Program-made: the position numbers and the translations under genes
Assembly (NCBI RefSeq): GCF_008107685.1
Contig: NZ_VIRF01000063.1
Span: forward strand, 62,001-126,000
Reading direction: 5' to 3'
Length of the DNA stretch: 64,000 bases
From: Novosphingobium sp. BW1
GTDB taxonomy: Bacteria > Pseudomonadota > Alphaproteobacteria > Sphingomonadales > Sphingomonadaceae
Shown here: piece by piece, positions 41,830-50,467 of the stretch
Numbering within the stretch: the stretch's first letter is position 1
Layout: every line of letters starts with the position of its first letter
Notes under the pieces: model-generated
The model's database searches: none
What the model was told of the DNA's origin: nothing
Seen by the model: only the letters and a program-made list of their open reading frames with translations

Positions 41830-43440
41830 TCAGTCCCGGATCAAGGCTCTCAAAGATGCGATCCGGTCTGCCTCGTGCGCGGGCTTATCCGAGCGGATTC
41901 GGTGGATGCGCGGAAAGCGCATGGCAAGGCCAGACTTGTGGCGCGCGCTGGCGTGAACCGAATCGAAGGCAATCTCGAAGACCAGCGACTTGTCGGTCTC
42001 GCGCACGGGGCCGAAGCGGTTGACCGTGTGCTGGCGCACGTGGCGGTCGAGCTCCTTCAGTTCGGCGTCGGTGAAGCCGAAGTAGGCTTTGCCGACGGGC
42101 AGCAGTTGACCCTCGCCGTCGGGATCGCCATCCCAGCAGCCGAAGGTGAAGTCGGAATAGAACGAGGAGCGTTTGCCCGATCCCCGCTGGGCGTACATCA
42201 GCACGCAGTCGATCAGCAGGGGATCGCGCTTCCACTTGTACCACAGGCCGACCTTGCGGCCTGCGACGTACGGGCTGTCGCGGCGTTTGAGCATGACGCC
42301 TTCGATCGCAGCGTCGCGGGCGCTTTCGCGCAGGGCAGCCAATTCGGCAAAGCCGGGCACGTCGATCAGCCGTGAGAGGTCGAAGCGTTCCGGGTCGAGC
42401 CGGAGCAGCAGTTTTTCCAGGGCTTCGCGGCGTCGCGCCCAGGGTAGGGGCCGCAGGTCTTCACCCTCGACCTGGAGGACATCGTAGAGCCGCACGAAGG
42501 CAGGGGCCTCCCGCAGCATCTTCTTCGAGACGGTCTTGCGGCCGAGCCGCTGTTGCAGCGCGTTGAAGCTGGCCGCGCCGCCTTCCTTGCCGCCCTGCGC
42601 CTCCCCGCGCACGAGCAGTTCGCCATCCAGGACACAGGGCACGTCGAGCGCGGCCGGGATTTCCGGGAAGCTTGCCGAAATATCGTCGCCCGAACGGGAG
42701 TAGAGCCGGCTCTCTCCCGTGCCGCTCTCGCCTGGGGCATGGACCGCCTGTACGCGGATACCGTCCCATTTCCATTCGGCCACGTAGGCGTCGAGGTCGA
42801 GGTCGTCAGCCTCGAAGGCATGGGCCAGCATGAAGGGGCGAAAGAGGGGCAGGTTCTCGGTGTCCGGCGGGGCTGCGCCGTGGGCCGCCCAGTCGAACAG
42901 GGCGGTGTAGGGGGGCGACTGCCCGTGCCAGTGCTCTTCGACGTCCTCGATCGCCACATCGAAGGCTTGCGCAAAGGCGGTCTTGGCAAGGCGGGCCGAG
43001 ATGCCAATGCGCATGGCTCCGGTCGCGAGCTTGAGGAGTGCGTAGCGTCCCTCGGCATCGAGCCGGTCAAGCAGTGCGGGAAGTTCGGTTGCGACCGTGG
43101 AGCGCGTCATCGCGGCCAGTGCCTCGACAGCTTGCGCTACGCTTGGAGGCGGGCCGGGAAAGTGCTCCGGTTCGGGCCAGAGCAGGCTGGCCGTTTCGGC
43201 GCTGTCGCCTACGTAATCGCGGCTGAGAGTCCACAGTTCGGGATCGACCCGCTCGCGCATCAGCGCGCGGATCGTGCTGCCTTTCACGGCCACAAAGTCG
43301 AGGCCGTCGGACAAGGCGGCCAGCGCATAGCCCCGGTCGGGATCGGGCGTGTCGCGCAGGTAGCGCGCGAAGGCGGCGATCTTGGCGTTGCGGCTGCGGG
43401 TATAGACCAAAGTGTCGAGGAGCGCGGCAAAGGCTTCCAT
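41830..43440 (-). CDS. ATP-dependent DNA ligase (cisplatin-damage-response type, LigB/LigC-like)
   Basis: A 536-residue ATP-dependent ligase. An N-terminal all-helical DNA-binding domain (MEAFAALLDTLVYTRSRNAK on) precedes the nucleotidyltransferase core. The adenylated lysine is in AEWKWDGIRVQ (about residue 222-232); VLDGELLVRGE, AIEGVMLKRRDSPYVAGRK (motif IV region, about 401-419) and LWYKWKRDPLLID (motif V) follow, then an OB domain. It is one base from the MBL exonuclease gene. Together they are half of the ligase-exonuclease-helicase-PdeM repair cluster; the other two members are not adjacent. Confidence 0.92.
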   Translation of the reverse strand: MEAFAALLDTLVYTRSRNAKIAAFARYLRDTPDPDRGYALAALSDGLDFVAVKGSTIRALMRERVDPELWTLSRDYVGDSAETASLLWPEPEHFPGPPPSVAQAVEALAAMTRSTVATELPALLDRLDAEGRYALLKLATGAMRIGISARLAKTAFAQAFDVAIEDVEEHWHGQSPPYTALFDWAAHGAAPPDTENLPLFRPFMLAHAFEADDLDLDAYVAEWKWDGIRVQAVHAPGESGTGESRLYSRSGDDISASFPEIPAALDVPCVLDGELLVRGEAQGGKEGGAASFNALQQRLGRKTVSKKMLREAPAFVRLYDVLQVEGEDLRPLPWARRREALEKLLLRLDPERFDLSRLIDVPGFAELAALRESARDAAIEGVMLKRRDSPYVAGRKVGLWYKWKRDPLLIDCVLMYAQRGSGKRSSFYSDFTFGCWDGDPDGEGQLLPVGKAYFGFTDAELKELDRHVRQHTVNRFGPVRETDKSLVFEIAFDSVHASARHKSGLAMRFPRIHRIRSDKPAHEADRIASLRALIRD

Positions 43441-43441
43441 A

Positions 43442-44512
43442 TCAGCCGTCGCCCCCTTCGTCCTCGTAGCCGACCAGTGCCAGGGCACGCGCCTTCTTCT
43501 GGTGCAGTTCGCACCAGCGCAGCATGGCTTCCTCGCGGCCGTGGGTGATCCATGTTTCACGTGGAGCAACTTCGGTAACGGTGCGGGTGAGCTCGTCCCA
43601 GTCGGCATGGTCGGAGATGATGAGGGGCAGCTCCACCCCACGCTGGCGGGCGCGCTGGCGCACGCGCATCCAGCCCGAAGCCATGGCGGTCAGCGGATCG
43701 GGGAGGCGACGGCTCCAGCGGTCGTTGAGAGCGGACGGTGGGGCCAGCACGACATGGCCCGCCATCGCGCCCTTCGAGGGCGCCTCGCTGACGAGGGACA
43801 AGGGCCCCAGATCGACGCCGAAATCCTCGTAGAGACGGCACATCTTCTCCAGCGCGCCGTGAAGCCAGATGGTTTGGGTATGGCCCGCCGCGCGCAATTC
43901 GGCGATCACCCGCTGCGCCTTGCCCAGCGCGTAGGCGCCGACCAGCACGCAGCGCTCGGGCTCTGCGGCAAGGGCATCGGTCAGCTTGGCAATCTCGTGC
44001 TGTGTGGGGGGATGGCGGAAGACCGGAAGGCCGAAGGTCGCCTCGGTGATGAAGACATCGCACGGGGTGATTTCAAAGGGCGGGCAGGTCGGATCGGCGC
44101 GCCGCTTGAAATCGCCGGTGACGAGAATCCGCTCGCCCGCGTGTTCCAGCAGAATCTGTGCCGAGCCAAGGACGTGTCCGGCCGGAATCCAGGTCGCCTT
44201 CACCCCGCCGGGAAGCGTGATCGTCTCGTGGTAGGCTACTGGCACCGCGCCATCCGAAGTTGCGTAGCGCAACTTCATGATCGCGAGAGTCTCGGGCGTG
44301 GCGTAGGTCTGCCCATGGCCGCCGCGGGCATGGTCGGCGTGGCCGTGAGTCACAAGGGCGCGGTCGACCGCGCGGGCCGGGTCGATCCAGCAGTCCGCCG
44401 GTACGACATGAATTCCCCAGGGTTCGGGGCGTATCCAGGAAAACGCGCGTGCCACCCGATCACAATGGAAGGAGCGCGCGCTTGTTCCCTTCAGGTCGGG
44501 ATTGTCGGACAT
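43442..44512 (-). CDS. ligase-associated MBL-fold DNA exonuclease
   Basis: A 356-residue metallo-beta-lactamase/beta-CASP protein related to SNM1/Artemis and the bacterial Lhr-ligase-associated exonuclease. HxHxDH is in VTHGHADHARGGHG (about residues 54-67); AGHVLGSAQILLE (about 111), VTGDFKRR (about 131) and DHADWDEL (about 306) supply the remaining metal ligands. Upstream of and same strand as the ligase, which starts 1 base after its stop. Codons near the C-terminus contain a degraded parS-like sequence (43553). Confidence 0.92.
   Translation of the reverse strand: MSDNPDLKGTSARSFHCDRVARAFSWIRPEPWGIHVVPADCWIDPARAVDRALVTHGHADHARGGHGQTYATPETLAIMKLRYATSDGAVPVAYHETITLPGGVKATWIPAGHVLGSAQILLEHAGERILVTGDFKRRADPTCPPFEITPCDVFITEATFGLPVFRHPPTQHEIAKLTDALAAEPERCVLVGAYALGKAQRVIAELRAAGHTQTIWLHGALEKMCRLYEDFGVDLGPLSLVSEAPSKGAMAGHVVLAPPSALNDRWSRRLPDPLTAMASGWMRVRQRARQRGVELPLIISDHADWDELTRTVTEVAPRETWITHGREEAMLRWCELHQKKARALALVGYEDEGGDG
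43553..43568. promoter_or_regulatory. degenerate parS-like site
   Basis: TGTTTCACGTGGAGCA, two bases off the parS consensus, 21 kb from parA inside the exonuclease gene. It may bind ParB weakly or not at all. Confidence 0.4.
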
Positions 44513-44530
44513 GGGAGAAAAGGAAGAGCG

Positions 44531-44649
44531 TATTCAAGGGGCCATCGACCCTTGACCCCGGAATCGGCGACCTCACCTTTCTCGGCCAAGTTGGCGTGAG
44601 AGAGGTGCCAAAGACAGTTTTGGGAGCGCGAGGGCGATGGCCCTCGGAA
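44531..44649 (+). repeat. intergenic repeat family, copy 6
   Basis: It starts TATTCAAGGGGCCATCGACC and ends with TTTTGGGAGCGC and the hairpin GCGAGGGC-GATG-GCCCTCGG (44628-44647). It occupies nearly all of the gap between the exonuclease start and the SUMF1-family stop. Confidence 0.88.
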
Positions 44650-44668
44650 AACTCCTGCTGCTTCATTC

Positions 44669-45610
44669 TCAATCCACCGAACGCGCAACCCGGAAGCCGA
44701 CGAAGGCCGAACGTGTGTCATTGGTCATCACGCGGCTGGCCGAGCGCATCGAGCCTGGGTGCGGGCTGTGCGAACCGCCACGGATCGGGTGGAGTTCGCA
44801 GGCTGAACCGTTAATGGCGCCATCGGTCCAGGCGCTGCCATCGCTGGGGGCGCCTTCGTAGGTGTCGTGCCAGCAGTCCTCGACCAACTGGTAGAGATTT
44901 CCGATCATGTCATAGAGGCCCCAGGCATTGGGCGCGAAGGTCGCAACAGGCGAGGGACCGTAGTAATCGTCATGGCACTGGGCCGTGATCCAGTCGCTGT
45001 CGCGTTGCTGCACGGTGATGTCTGCGCCGTTGGCGTAAGCGCACTGCAGGGTGATGTCATCGCCCCAGTAGCGCGAGGTGGTGGTGCCGGCGCGCGTGGC
45101 GTATTCGAATTCGGCTTCGGTCGGCAGACGGAATTGGGTACCGGTTTCCTGTGAGAGCCAGGAGACGTAGGCACTGGCATCGTCGTAGTTGACGCAGGTG
45201 ACCGGGTGCTGGTCGGACTGAGGAAATCCGATCGACTGCCAGTCGGCGTCCTCGCGCATGCCGTACTTGGTGCCGAGGTAGGCGTAGCAGCCCTTGGCGG
45301 TGTAGCCGGTCGCCGCGACGAAGCGGGCGAACTGGCCGCGTGTGACCATGGTAGTGGCGATCTCGAAGGCGGGCACGTGGACTTCGTGCTGGGGCTTTTC
45401 GCGCGGCGCGAAATCATCGTCCACAGCAAGGCCGGTGTGGTGGGTGAGAGTCTGTTCGGCGTCGGTCTCAGCCTTGGTGGAACCCATCAGGAACGTCCCG
45501 GCGGGAATCGCCACCATGTCGCTGGAGCCGGATTTTCCGGCCACGGCCGGCTGGGACAGCCCCGCCCCCGCAAGTGCGGTGCCAGCGATCAGGATCTTGG
45601 AAATATGCAT
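44669..45610 (-). CDS. SUMF1/FGE-family secreted protein lacking the catalytic cysteine pair
   Basis: A 313-residue protein with a Sec-type signal (MHISKILIAGTALAGAGLSQ, probable cleavage after PAVA) and one FGE-sulfatase domain: MVAIPAGTFLMGSTKAETDA, HPVTCVNYDDASAYVSWLSQ, RLPTEAEFEYATRAG, IGNLYQLVEDCWHD and RGGSHSPHPGSMRSASR. In true formylglycine-generating enzymes the last block carries two active-site cysteines; here they are absent. It is therefore unlikely to activate sulfatases, and no sulfatase gene is nearby. Its actual role is unknown. Confidence 0.85.
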   Translation of the reverse strand: MHISKILIAGTALAGAGLSQPAVAGKSGSSDMVAIPAGTFLMGSTKAETDAEQTLTHHTGLAVDDDFAPREKPQHEVHVPAFEIATTMVTRGQFARFVAATGYTAKGCYAYLGTKYGMREDADWQSIGFPQSDQHPVTCVNYDDASAYVSWLSQETGTQFRLPTEAEFEYATRAGTTTSRYWGDDITLQCAYANGADITVQQRDSDWITAQCHDDYYGPSPVATFAPNAWGLYDMIGNLYQLVEDCWHDTYEGAPSDGSAWTDGAINGSACELHPIRGGSHSPHPGSMRSASRVMTNDTRSAFVGFRVARSVD

Positions 45611-45711
45611 GGTTCCCCCGTTGGTCGTGTGGGGGCAGGCTATGGGCATTGGGCGAAGCACGGCCCGAACGGGTGCGAGTGACCGCATTGCGGATAGGTC
45701 TCCACACGCAC

Positions 45712-45743
45712 AAGAGCCCGACCTCGCGGGAGGCCGGGCTCTT
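45712..45743. terminator. terminator after clpA
   Basis: A 9-bp stem AAGAGCCCG (45712-45720) and CGGGCTCTT (45735-45743) with an inner CCT/AGG pairing. It lies 35 bases after the clpA stop. Confidence 0.75.
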
Positions 45744-45778
45744 CGTATTGTGTTGGGGACCGGGCGAGCCGGGCCGGA

Positions 45779-48175
45779 TCAGTCGTCCGAGCTGGCCTCG
45801 GGCTTGGGATCGGCCGAGGACTCCGGACCGGTCGTCTTGGGCGCGGCCTTCTTCGCGGCAGGCTTGCGCTTGCCCGTCTTGGAGACCTTGGGCGCGGACG
45901 GGGTCAGCTCGAAGTTCAGGCTGTTCGTGTCCTTCACCGTCACGTGGACCTCGCCGCCGTGGGCGAGCTTGCCGAAGAGCAGTTCCTCGGCCAGCGGCTG
46001 CTTGACCTTCTCCTGGATCACGCGGCCCATGGGACGTGCGCCATAGAGGCGGTCATAACCCTTGTCGCCCAGCCAAGCGCGGGCGTCCGCGTCGAACTGG
46101 ATGTGGACGTTCTGGTCCGCCAGCTGGAGTTCGAGTTGGAGGATGAACTTGTCGACGACGCGGCTGATGGTGTCCTTGGCAAGGTAGGCGAAGGGCACGA
46201 TGGCATCGAGACGGTTGCGGAATTCAGGGGTGAAGAGGTTCTTGACCGCTTCTTCGCCCGCGTCCGCCTTCGAGATATCGCCAAAGCCGATGCCGTTGCG
46301 CGCCATGTCCGAGGCGCCCGCGTTGGTGGTCATGATGAGGACCACGTTGCGGAAGTCGACGGTCTTGCCGTGGTGGTCGGTCAGCTTACCGTTGTCCATC
46401 ACCTGCAGGAGGATGTTGAACAGGTCCGGGTGCGCCTTCTCGATTTCGTCGAGGAGGAGCACGCAATGCGGCTGCTGGTCGATGGCATCGGTAAGCAGGC
46501 CACCCTGGTCGAAGCCGACATAGCCCGGAGGCGCACCGATCAGGCGCGAGACCGAGTGGCGCTCCATGTACTCGGACATGTCGAAGCGCTGCATCGGAAT
46601 ACCCATGATCGAGGCTAGCTGCTTGGCAACTTCGGTCTTGCCGACGCCGGTGGGGCCCGAGAACAGGAACGAGCCGATCGGCTTGTCCGGATCGCGCAGG
46701 CCCGCCCGGCTGAGCTTCATCGCGGTGGAGAGGACGTCGATGGCCTTGTCTTGGCCGAAGACGACGCGCTTCAGGTCGCGTTCGAGATTCTCAAGCGCCT
46801 TCTTGTCGTCCTTCGACACCGACTTGGGCGGGATGCGCGCCATCGTTGCGATCACCTGCTCGATTTCGCGCGCGCCGATCGTCTTCTTTCGGCGGCTGGG
46901 CGGCACAAGCATCTGCATCGCGCCGACCTCGTCGATCACGTCGATGGCCTTGTCGGGCAGCTTGCGATCATTGATGTAGCGCGCCGAGAGTTCGACCGCG
47001 GTCTTGATTGCATCGGGAGTGTACTTGACCTTGTGGTGGTCTTCGAAGGCCGAGCGCAGACCCTTGAGGATCTTGATCGTGTCTTCCACCGTGGGCTCGT
47101 TCACGTCGATCTTCTGGAACCGGCGCAGCAGGGCACGGTCCTTCTCGAAGTGATTGCGGAATTCCTTGTAGGTGGTCGAGCCGATGCAGCGGATCGTGCC
47201 GCCCGACAGCGCGGGCTTCAACAGGTTGCTGGCATCCATCGCGCCGCCGCTGGTCGCGCCGGCACCGATCACGGTGTGGATCTCGTCGATGAAGAGGATC
47301 GCGTGGGGCATCTTCTCCAGCTCGGAAACGACCTGCTTCAGGCGTTCCTCGAAGTCGCCGCGGTAGCGCGTGCCCGCCAGCAGCGAGCCCATGTCGAGCG
47401 AGTAGATCACCGCTTCAGAGAGGACCTCGGGCACTTCGTCCTCGACGATCTTGCGCGCCAGACCTTCGGCGATGGCGGTCTTGCCCACGCCCGGATCGCC
47501 CACGTAAAGCGGGTTGTTCTTGGAGCGGCGGCACAGGATCTGGATCGTGCGGTCCACTTCGGGGCCGCGGCCGATCAGCGGGTCGACCTTGCCGTTCAGC
47601 GCCTTGTCGTTGAGGTTGACGCAGAACTGGTCGAGCGCTGAGTCCTTCTTGTTCGCGGACTTGGTCTCGGCCTTTTCCTCGGGCTGGGGCGCGGCCTCCT
47701 CGGTGCCCTTGGTGCTGCGGTCTTCGATGCGCTTGCCACCCTTGCCGATGCCGTGGCTGATGTAGCTCACCGCGTCGAGGCGACTCATGTCCTGCTGCTG
47801 CAGGAAGTAAACTGCATAGCTGTCACGCTCGGAGAACAGGGCGACCAACACGTTGGCACCGGTCACGGTGTCCTTGCCCGACGACTGGACGTGGAGAATC
47901 GCGCGCTGGATCACGCGCTGGAAGCCGGCCGTGGGCGAGGGGTCACCCTTGTCCTCGGTCTTGAGCGACTGGTATTCCTGGTCGAGGTACTGGCGTACCA
48001 CATCGCCCAGGTCGCCGAGGTCCACGCCGCAAGCCTGCATGACCTGCGCCGCGTCGGTGTCGTCGATCAGCGCGAGCAGCAGGTGCTCGAGCGTCGCGTA
48101 TTCGTGGCTGCGCTCCGACGCATGGGACAGGGCCGAATGCAGGGTCTTTTCAAGGCTTTGGGCGAAACTGGGCAT
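45779..48175 (-). CDS. clpA: ATP-dependent Clp protease ATP-binding subunit ClpA
   Basis: A 798-residue AAA+ unfoldase that feeds substrates to ClpP. It has an N-terminal double Clp-N domain (residues about 1-145), an acidic/basic linker, AAA1 with GDPGVGKTAIAEG (about 226) and AAA2 with GPTGVGKTEVAKQ (about 507). The C-terminus has an unusual extra tail of about 45 residues rich in Lys, Ala and Pro (KTGKRKPAAKKAAPKTTGPE). The adaptor gene clpS, often just upstream in this class, is not adjacent here. Confidence 0.95.
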   Translation of the reverse strand: MPSFAQSLEKTLHSALSHASERSHEYATLEHLLLALIDDTDAAQVMQACGVDLGDLGDVVRQYLDQEYQSLKTEDKGDPSPTAGFQRVIQRAILHVQSSGKDTVTGANVLVALFSERDSYAVYFLQQQDMSRLDAVSYISHGIGKGGKRIEDRSTKGTEEAAPQPEEKAETKSANKKDSALDQFCVNLNDKALNGKVDPLIGRGPEVDRTIQILCRRSKNNPLYVGDPGVGKTAIAEGLARKIVEDEVPEVLSEAVIYSLDMGSLLAGTRYRGDFEERLKQVVSELEKMPHAILFIDEIHTVIGAGATSGGAMDASNLLKPALSGGTIRCIGSTTYKEFRNHFEKDRALLRRFQKIDVNEPTVEDTIKILKGLRSAFEDHHKVKYTPDAIKTAVELSARYINDRKLPDKAIDVIDEVGAMQMLVPPSRRKKTIGAREIEQVIATMARIPPKSVSKDDKKALENLERDLKRVVFGQDKAIDVLSTAMKLSRAGLRDPDKPIGSFLFSGPTGVGKTEVAKQLASIMGIPMQRFDMSEYMERHSVSRLIGAPPGYVGFDQGGLLTDAIDQQPHCVLLLDEIEKAHPDLFNILLQVMDNGKLTDHHGKTVDFRNVVLIMTTNAGASDMARNGIGFGDISKADAGEEAVKNLFTPEFRNRLDAIVPFAYLAKDTISRVVDKFILQLELQLADQNVHIQFDADARAWLGDKGYDRLYGARPMGRVIQEKVKQPLAEELLFGKLAHGGEVHVTVKDTNSLNFELTPSAPKVSKTGKRKPAAKKAAPKTTGPESSADPKPEASSDD

Positions 48176-48312
48176 TTAGGACTCTTTCCAGTTGGAGGAT
48201 AGCTCCTCTTGCGGGTGAAGGGTGATGGATCGTCGTTGCAAATTCAATATAGGCAGTCTCAGGACGCTTACGAGGTCGCGTTGCGCAACCGATCTTGATC
48301 GTGAAGCGGCAT

Positions 48313-48600
48313 TCATGATTGCGGCCTGAATGGATCGGGCGGTGTGCCGAAACCGTCGTCCGCCGTCACCGGGGGCGTTGCGGAGGCAGGGGATTTTCCA
48401 AAGAGCGCTTCGGCGGCGATACGATGCGAGGTCGCCTGTGCACGGTGCGCGTTGATGCGCGAAATCTCGTTTTCCAAGAGCGCTTTGCGGGCGTCGAGTT
48501 CATCAAGCGAGTAGCTGTCCAGAATCTCTTGGGAGAGGAGACTGGCCGCGCCGAACTTCTGTTCGGACGCCGGGGGGCGAGGTCGCTCGTCGTCGTCCAT
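48313..48600 (-). CDS. DUF1192 family protein
   Basis: A 95-residue protein with the alphaproteobacterial DUF1192 core: SLLSQEILDSYSLDELDARK followed by ALLENEISRINAH (about residues 25-60), read as a coiled-coil helix pair. The C-terminus is Pro-rich. Function unknown. It is separated from clpA by a 137-bp gap with no clear feature and is divergent from the quinone oxidoreductase gene. Confidence 0.85.
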   Translation of the reverse strand: MDDDERPRPPASEQKFGAASLLSQEILDSYSLDELDARKALLENEISRINAHRAQATSHRIAAEALFGKSPASATPPVTADDGFGTPPDPFRPQS

Positions 48601-48688
48601 TGCGAGCAGCATCGGACCATGACGGGCCCGTGTCAATGCCTTCGAAAACTGTTCCCAAGGTCTATGGGAATGTGGCAACACGCAGCCC

Positions 48689-49690
48689 ATGATTTCCCTT
48701 TTGCCCAAGACTATGACCGCAGTGGGCTTCGAATCGCCCGGCGGTCCGGAAGTTCTCGAGAGTATGACCGTGCCCGTTCCCGAGGCGGGACCCGGCGAGG
48801 TCCTCATCGAAGTCGCCTTCGCCGGGGTCAACCGGCCCGACGTGGTCCAGCGCCAGGGCAACTATCCCGCACCGCCGGGCGCTTCGCCGCTTCCCGGCCT
48901 TGAGGTTTCGGGCCGGATCGCGGCGCTCGGCGAAGGCGTGACCGACTGGGCCCCCGGCGATGCGGTCTGCGCGCTAGTGGGCGGGGGAGGCTATGCCACC
49001 TATTGTCTGGCCCGCGCCGACCATTGCCTGCCGGTGCCTGAAGGTCTGGCGATGGAAGAAGCCGCCGCGCTTCCTGAAACGCTCTTCACCGTGTGGCACA
49101 ACGTCTTTGAACGCGGCCATGCCCGCGAGGGAGAGACGCTTCTCGTCCATGGCGGAACAAGCGGCATCGGCTCGATGGCGACGCGCCTGGGACGCCTGTT
49201 CGGCCTGACCGTGATCGTCACCTGCGGCACGCCCGAGAAGTGCGAGCGGGCGCGCGAAATCGGGGCGCACCATGCCATCGACTACAAGGCCAGCGACTTC
49301 GTCGAGGAGGTGAAGGCGATCACACAGGGGCGCGGCGTCGATGTCGTTCTTGACATGGTCGCGGGCGATTACGTGCCACGCAACCTCAAATGCCTCGCGA
49401 TGGACGGGCGCCACGTCACCATTGCCATCCAGGGCGGGGCCAAGGCGCAGATCAACATGGGAATCGTGATGATGCGGCGCTACACTCTGACCGGCTCGAC
49501 GCTGCGTGCACGCTCGGACGCGTTCAAGGCGCTGCTGACCCAGGAACTGCGCGCCCAGGTCTGGCCGCTGGTGGATTCGGGCGAACTGCGGCCCGTCATG
49601 GATCGCCGTTTCGCACTGGCTGAAGCCGCAGCCGCGCACCGCCACATGGAAGAGGGTGGACACGTCGGAAAGATCGTCTTGGAGATCTGA
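48689..49690 (+). CDS. NAD(P)H quinone oxidoreductase, PIG3/MDR family
   Basis: A 333-residue zinc-independent MDR enzyme. VAFAGVNRPDVVQRQGNYPA (about residue 43-62) is the PIG3-type substrate loop; GGTSGIGSMATRLGRLFG (about 154-171) binds NADPH. A C-terminal MDRRFALAEAAAAHRHME block is typical. ATG 48689 is chosen because the short LPKTMTA leader is common in the family; ATG 48713 is the alternative. It is followed 54 bases later by the GST gene. Confidence 0.9.
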   Translation: MISLLPKTMTAVGFESPGGPEVLESMTVPVPEAGPGEVLIEVAFAGVNRPDVVQRQGNYPAPPGASPLPGLEVSGRIAALGEGVTDWAPGDAVCALVGGGGYATYCLARADHCLPVPEGLAMEEAAALPETLFTVWHNVFERGHAREGETLLVHGGTSGIGSMATRLGRLFGLTVIVTCGTPEKCERAREIGAHHAIDYKASDFVEEVKAITQGRGVDVVLDMVAGDYVPRNLKCLAMDGRHVTIAIQGGAKAQINMGIVMMRRYTLTGSTLRARSDAFKALLTQELRAQVWPLVDSGELRPVMDRRFALAEAAAAHRHMEEGGHVGKIVLEI

Positions 49691-49744
49691 GGACCATCGG
49701 CCGGGATTTGCGGTCCAAGGACCCGAAGCGGGAAAGGATGTGCC

Positions 49745-50386
49745 ATGCGCGAAGAACTGGTTCTCCACGAGGATCCCCGTAGCGGCAATTGCTACAAGAT
49801 CCGGCTGACGGCCGCGCTGCGGGGCCTGCCGCTGCGGCGGATTGATTACGACATCCTGCGCGGAGAGACTCGAACGCCCGCTTTTCTGAGCAAGATCAAT
49901 GCCCATGGGCGCATTCCCGTCCTGCAGGTGGGCACTCGCTTCCTGCCCGAGAGCAACGCGGCCTGCTGGTATCTGGCCGATGGGGCTGAAGGTGCGGAAG
50001 GGGGCGGGCTGATCCCCGAGGATCGTTTCGCGCGCGCGGAAATGCTGCGCTGGATGTTCTTCGAGCAGTACAGCCACGAGCCCAACATTGCGACGCTGCG
50101 CTTCTGGCTGCTCTACGTGGGGGAAGCCAACCTGGCGCCCCAGCAGCGTGAGCAGATCCTGATGAAGCGCGCGGGCGGCGAGGAGGCCCTGCGCCAGATG
50201 AACGAGCATCTGGCCGCGCGTGACTGGTTCGTGGGCGAGGCGGCCTCGCTCGCCGACATCGTCTTGTTCGCCTATACCCATGTTGCCGAGGCGGGCGGTT
50301 TTCGTCTTTCCGATTACCCGGCGATCTGCGCCTGGCTGCACCGTGTCGCAGGGCTGCCGGGTTTCGTTGCCATGGATGGGCCCTGA
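49745..50386 (+). CDS. glutathione S-transferase family protein
   Basis: A 213-residue GST. The N-terminal thioredoxin-like half has LHEDPRSGNCYKIRLTAALR (about 7-26), the cis-proline GRIPVLQVG (about 54-62) and the glutathione-contacting LPESNAACWYLAD (about 65-77); a C-terminal helical half ends in SLADIVLFAYTHVAEAGGF (about 168-186). The Ser/Cys near residue 14-16 could be catalytic. Substrate unknown. It lies downstream of the quinone reductase. Confidence 0.9.
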   Translation: MREELVLHEDPRSGNCYKIRLTAALRGLPLRRIDYDILRGETRTPAFLSKINAHGRIPVLQVGTRFLPESNAACWYLADGAEGAEGGGLIPEDRFARAEMLRWMFFEQYSHEPNIATLRFWLLYVGEANLAPQQREQILMKRAGGEEALRQMNEHLAARDWFVGEAASLADIVLFAYTHVAEAGGFRLSDYPAICAWLHRVAGLPGFVAMDGP

Positions 50387-50467
50387 TCCTAGATGCCTGC
50401 GCGCTGCCTGGCTTGGCGTGCGTAATGTGCAATCGGGTTTGAATACGGGGCTTTCCGTCCCTATCAC

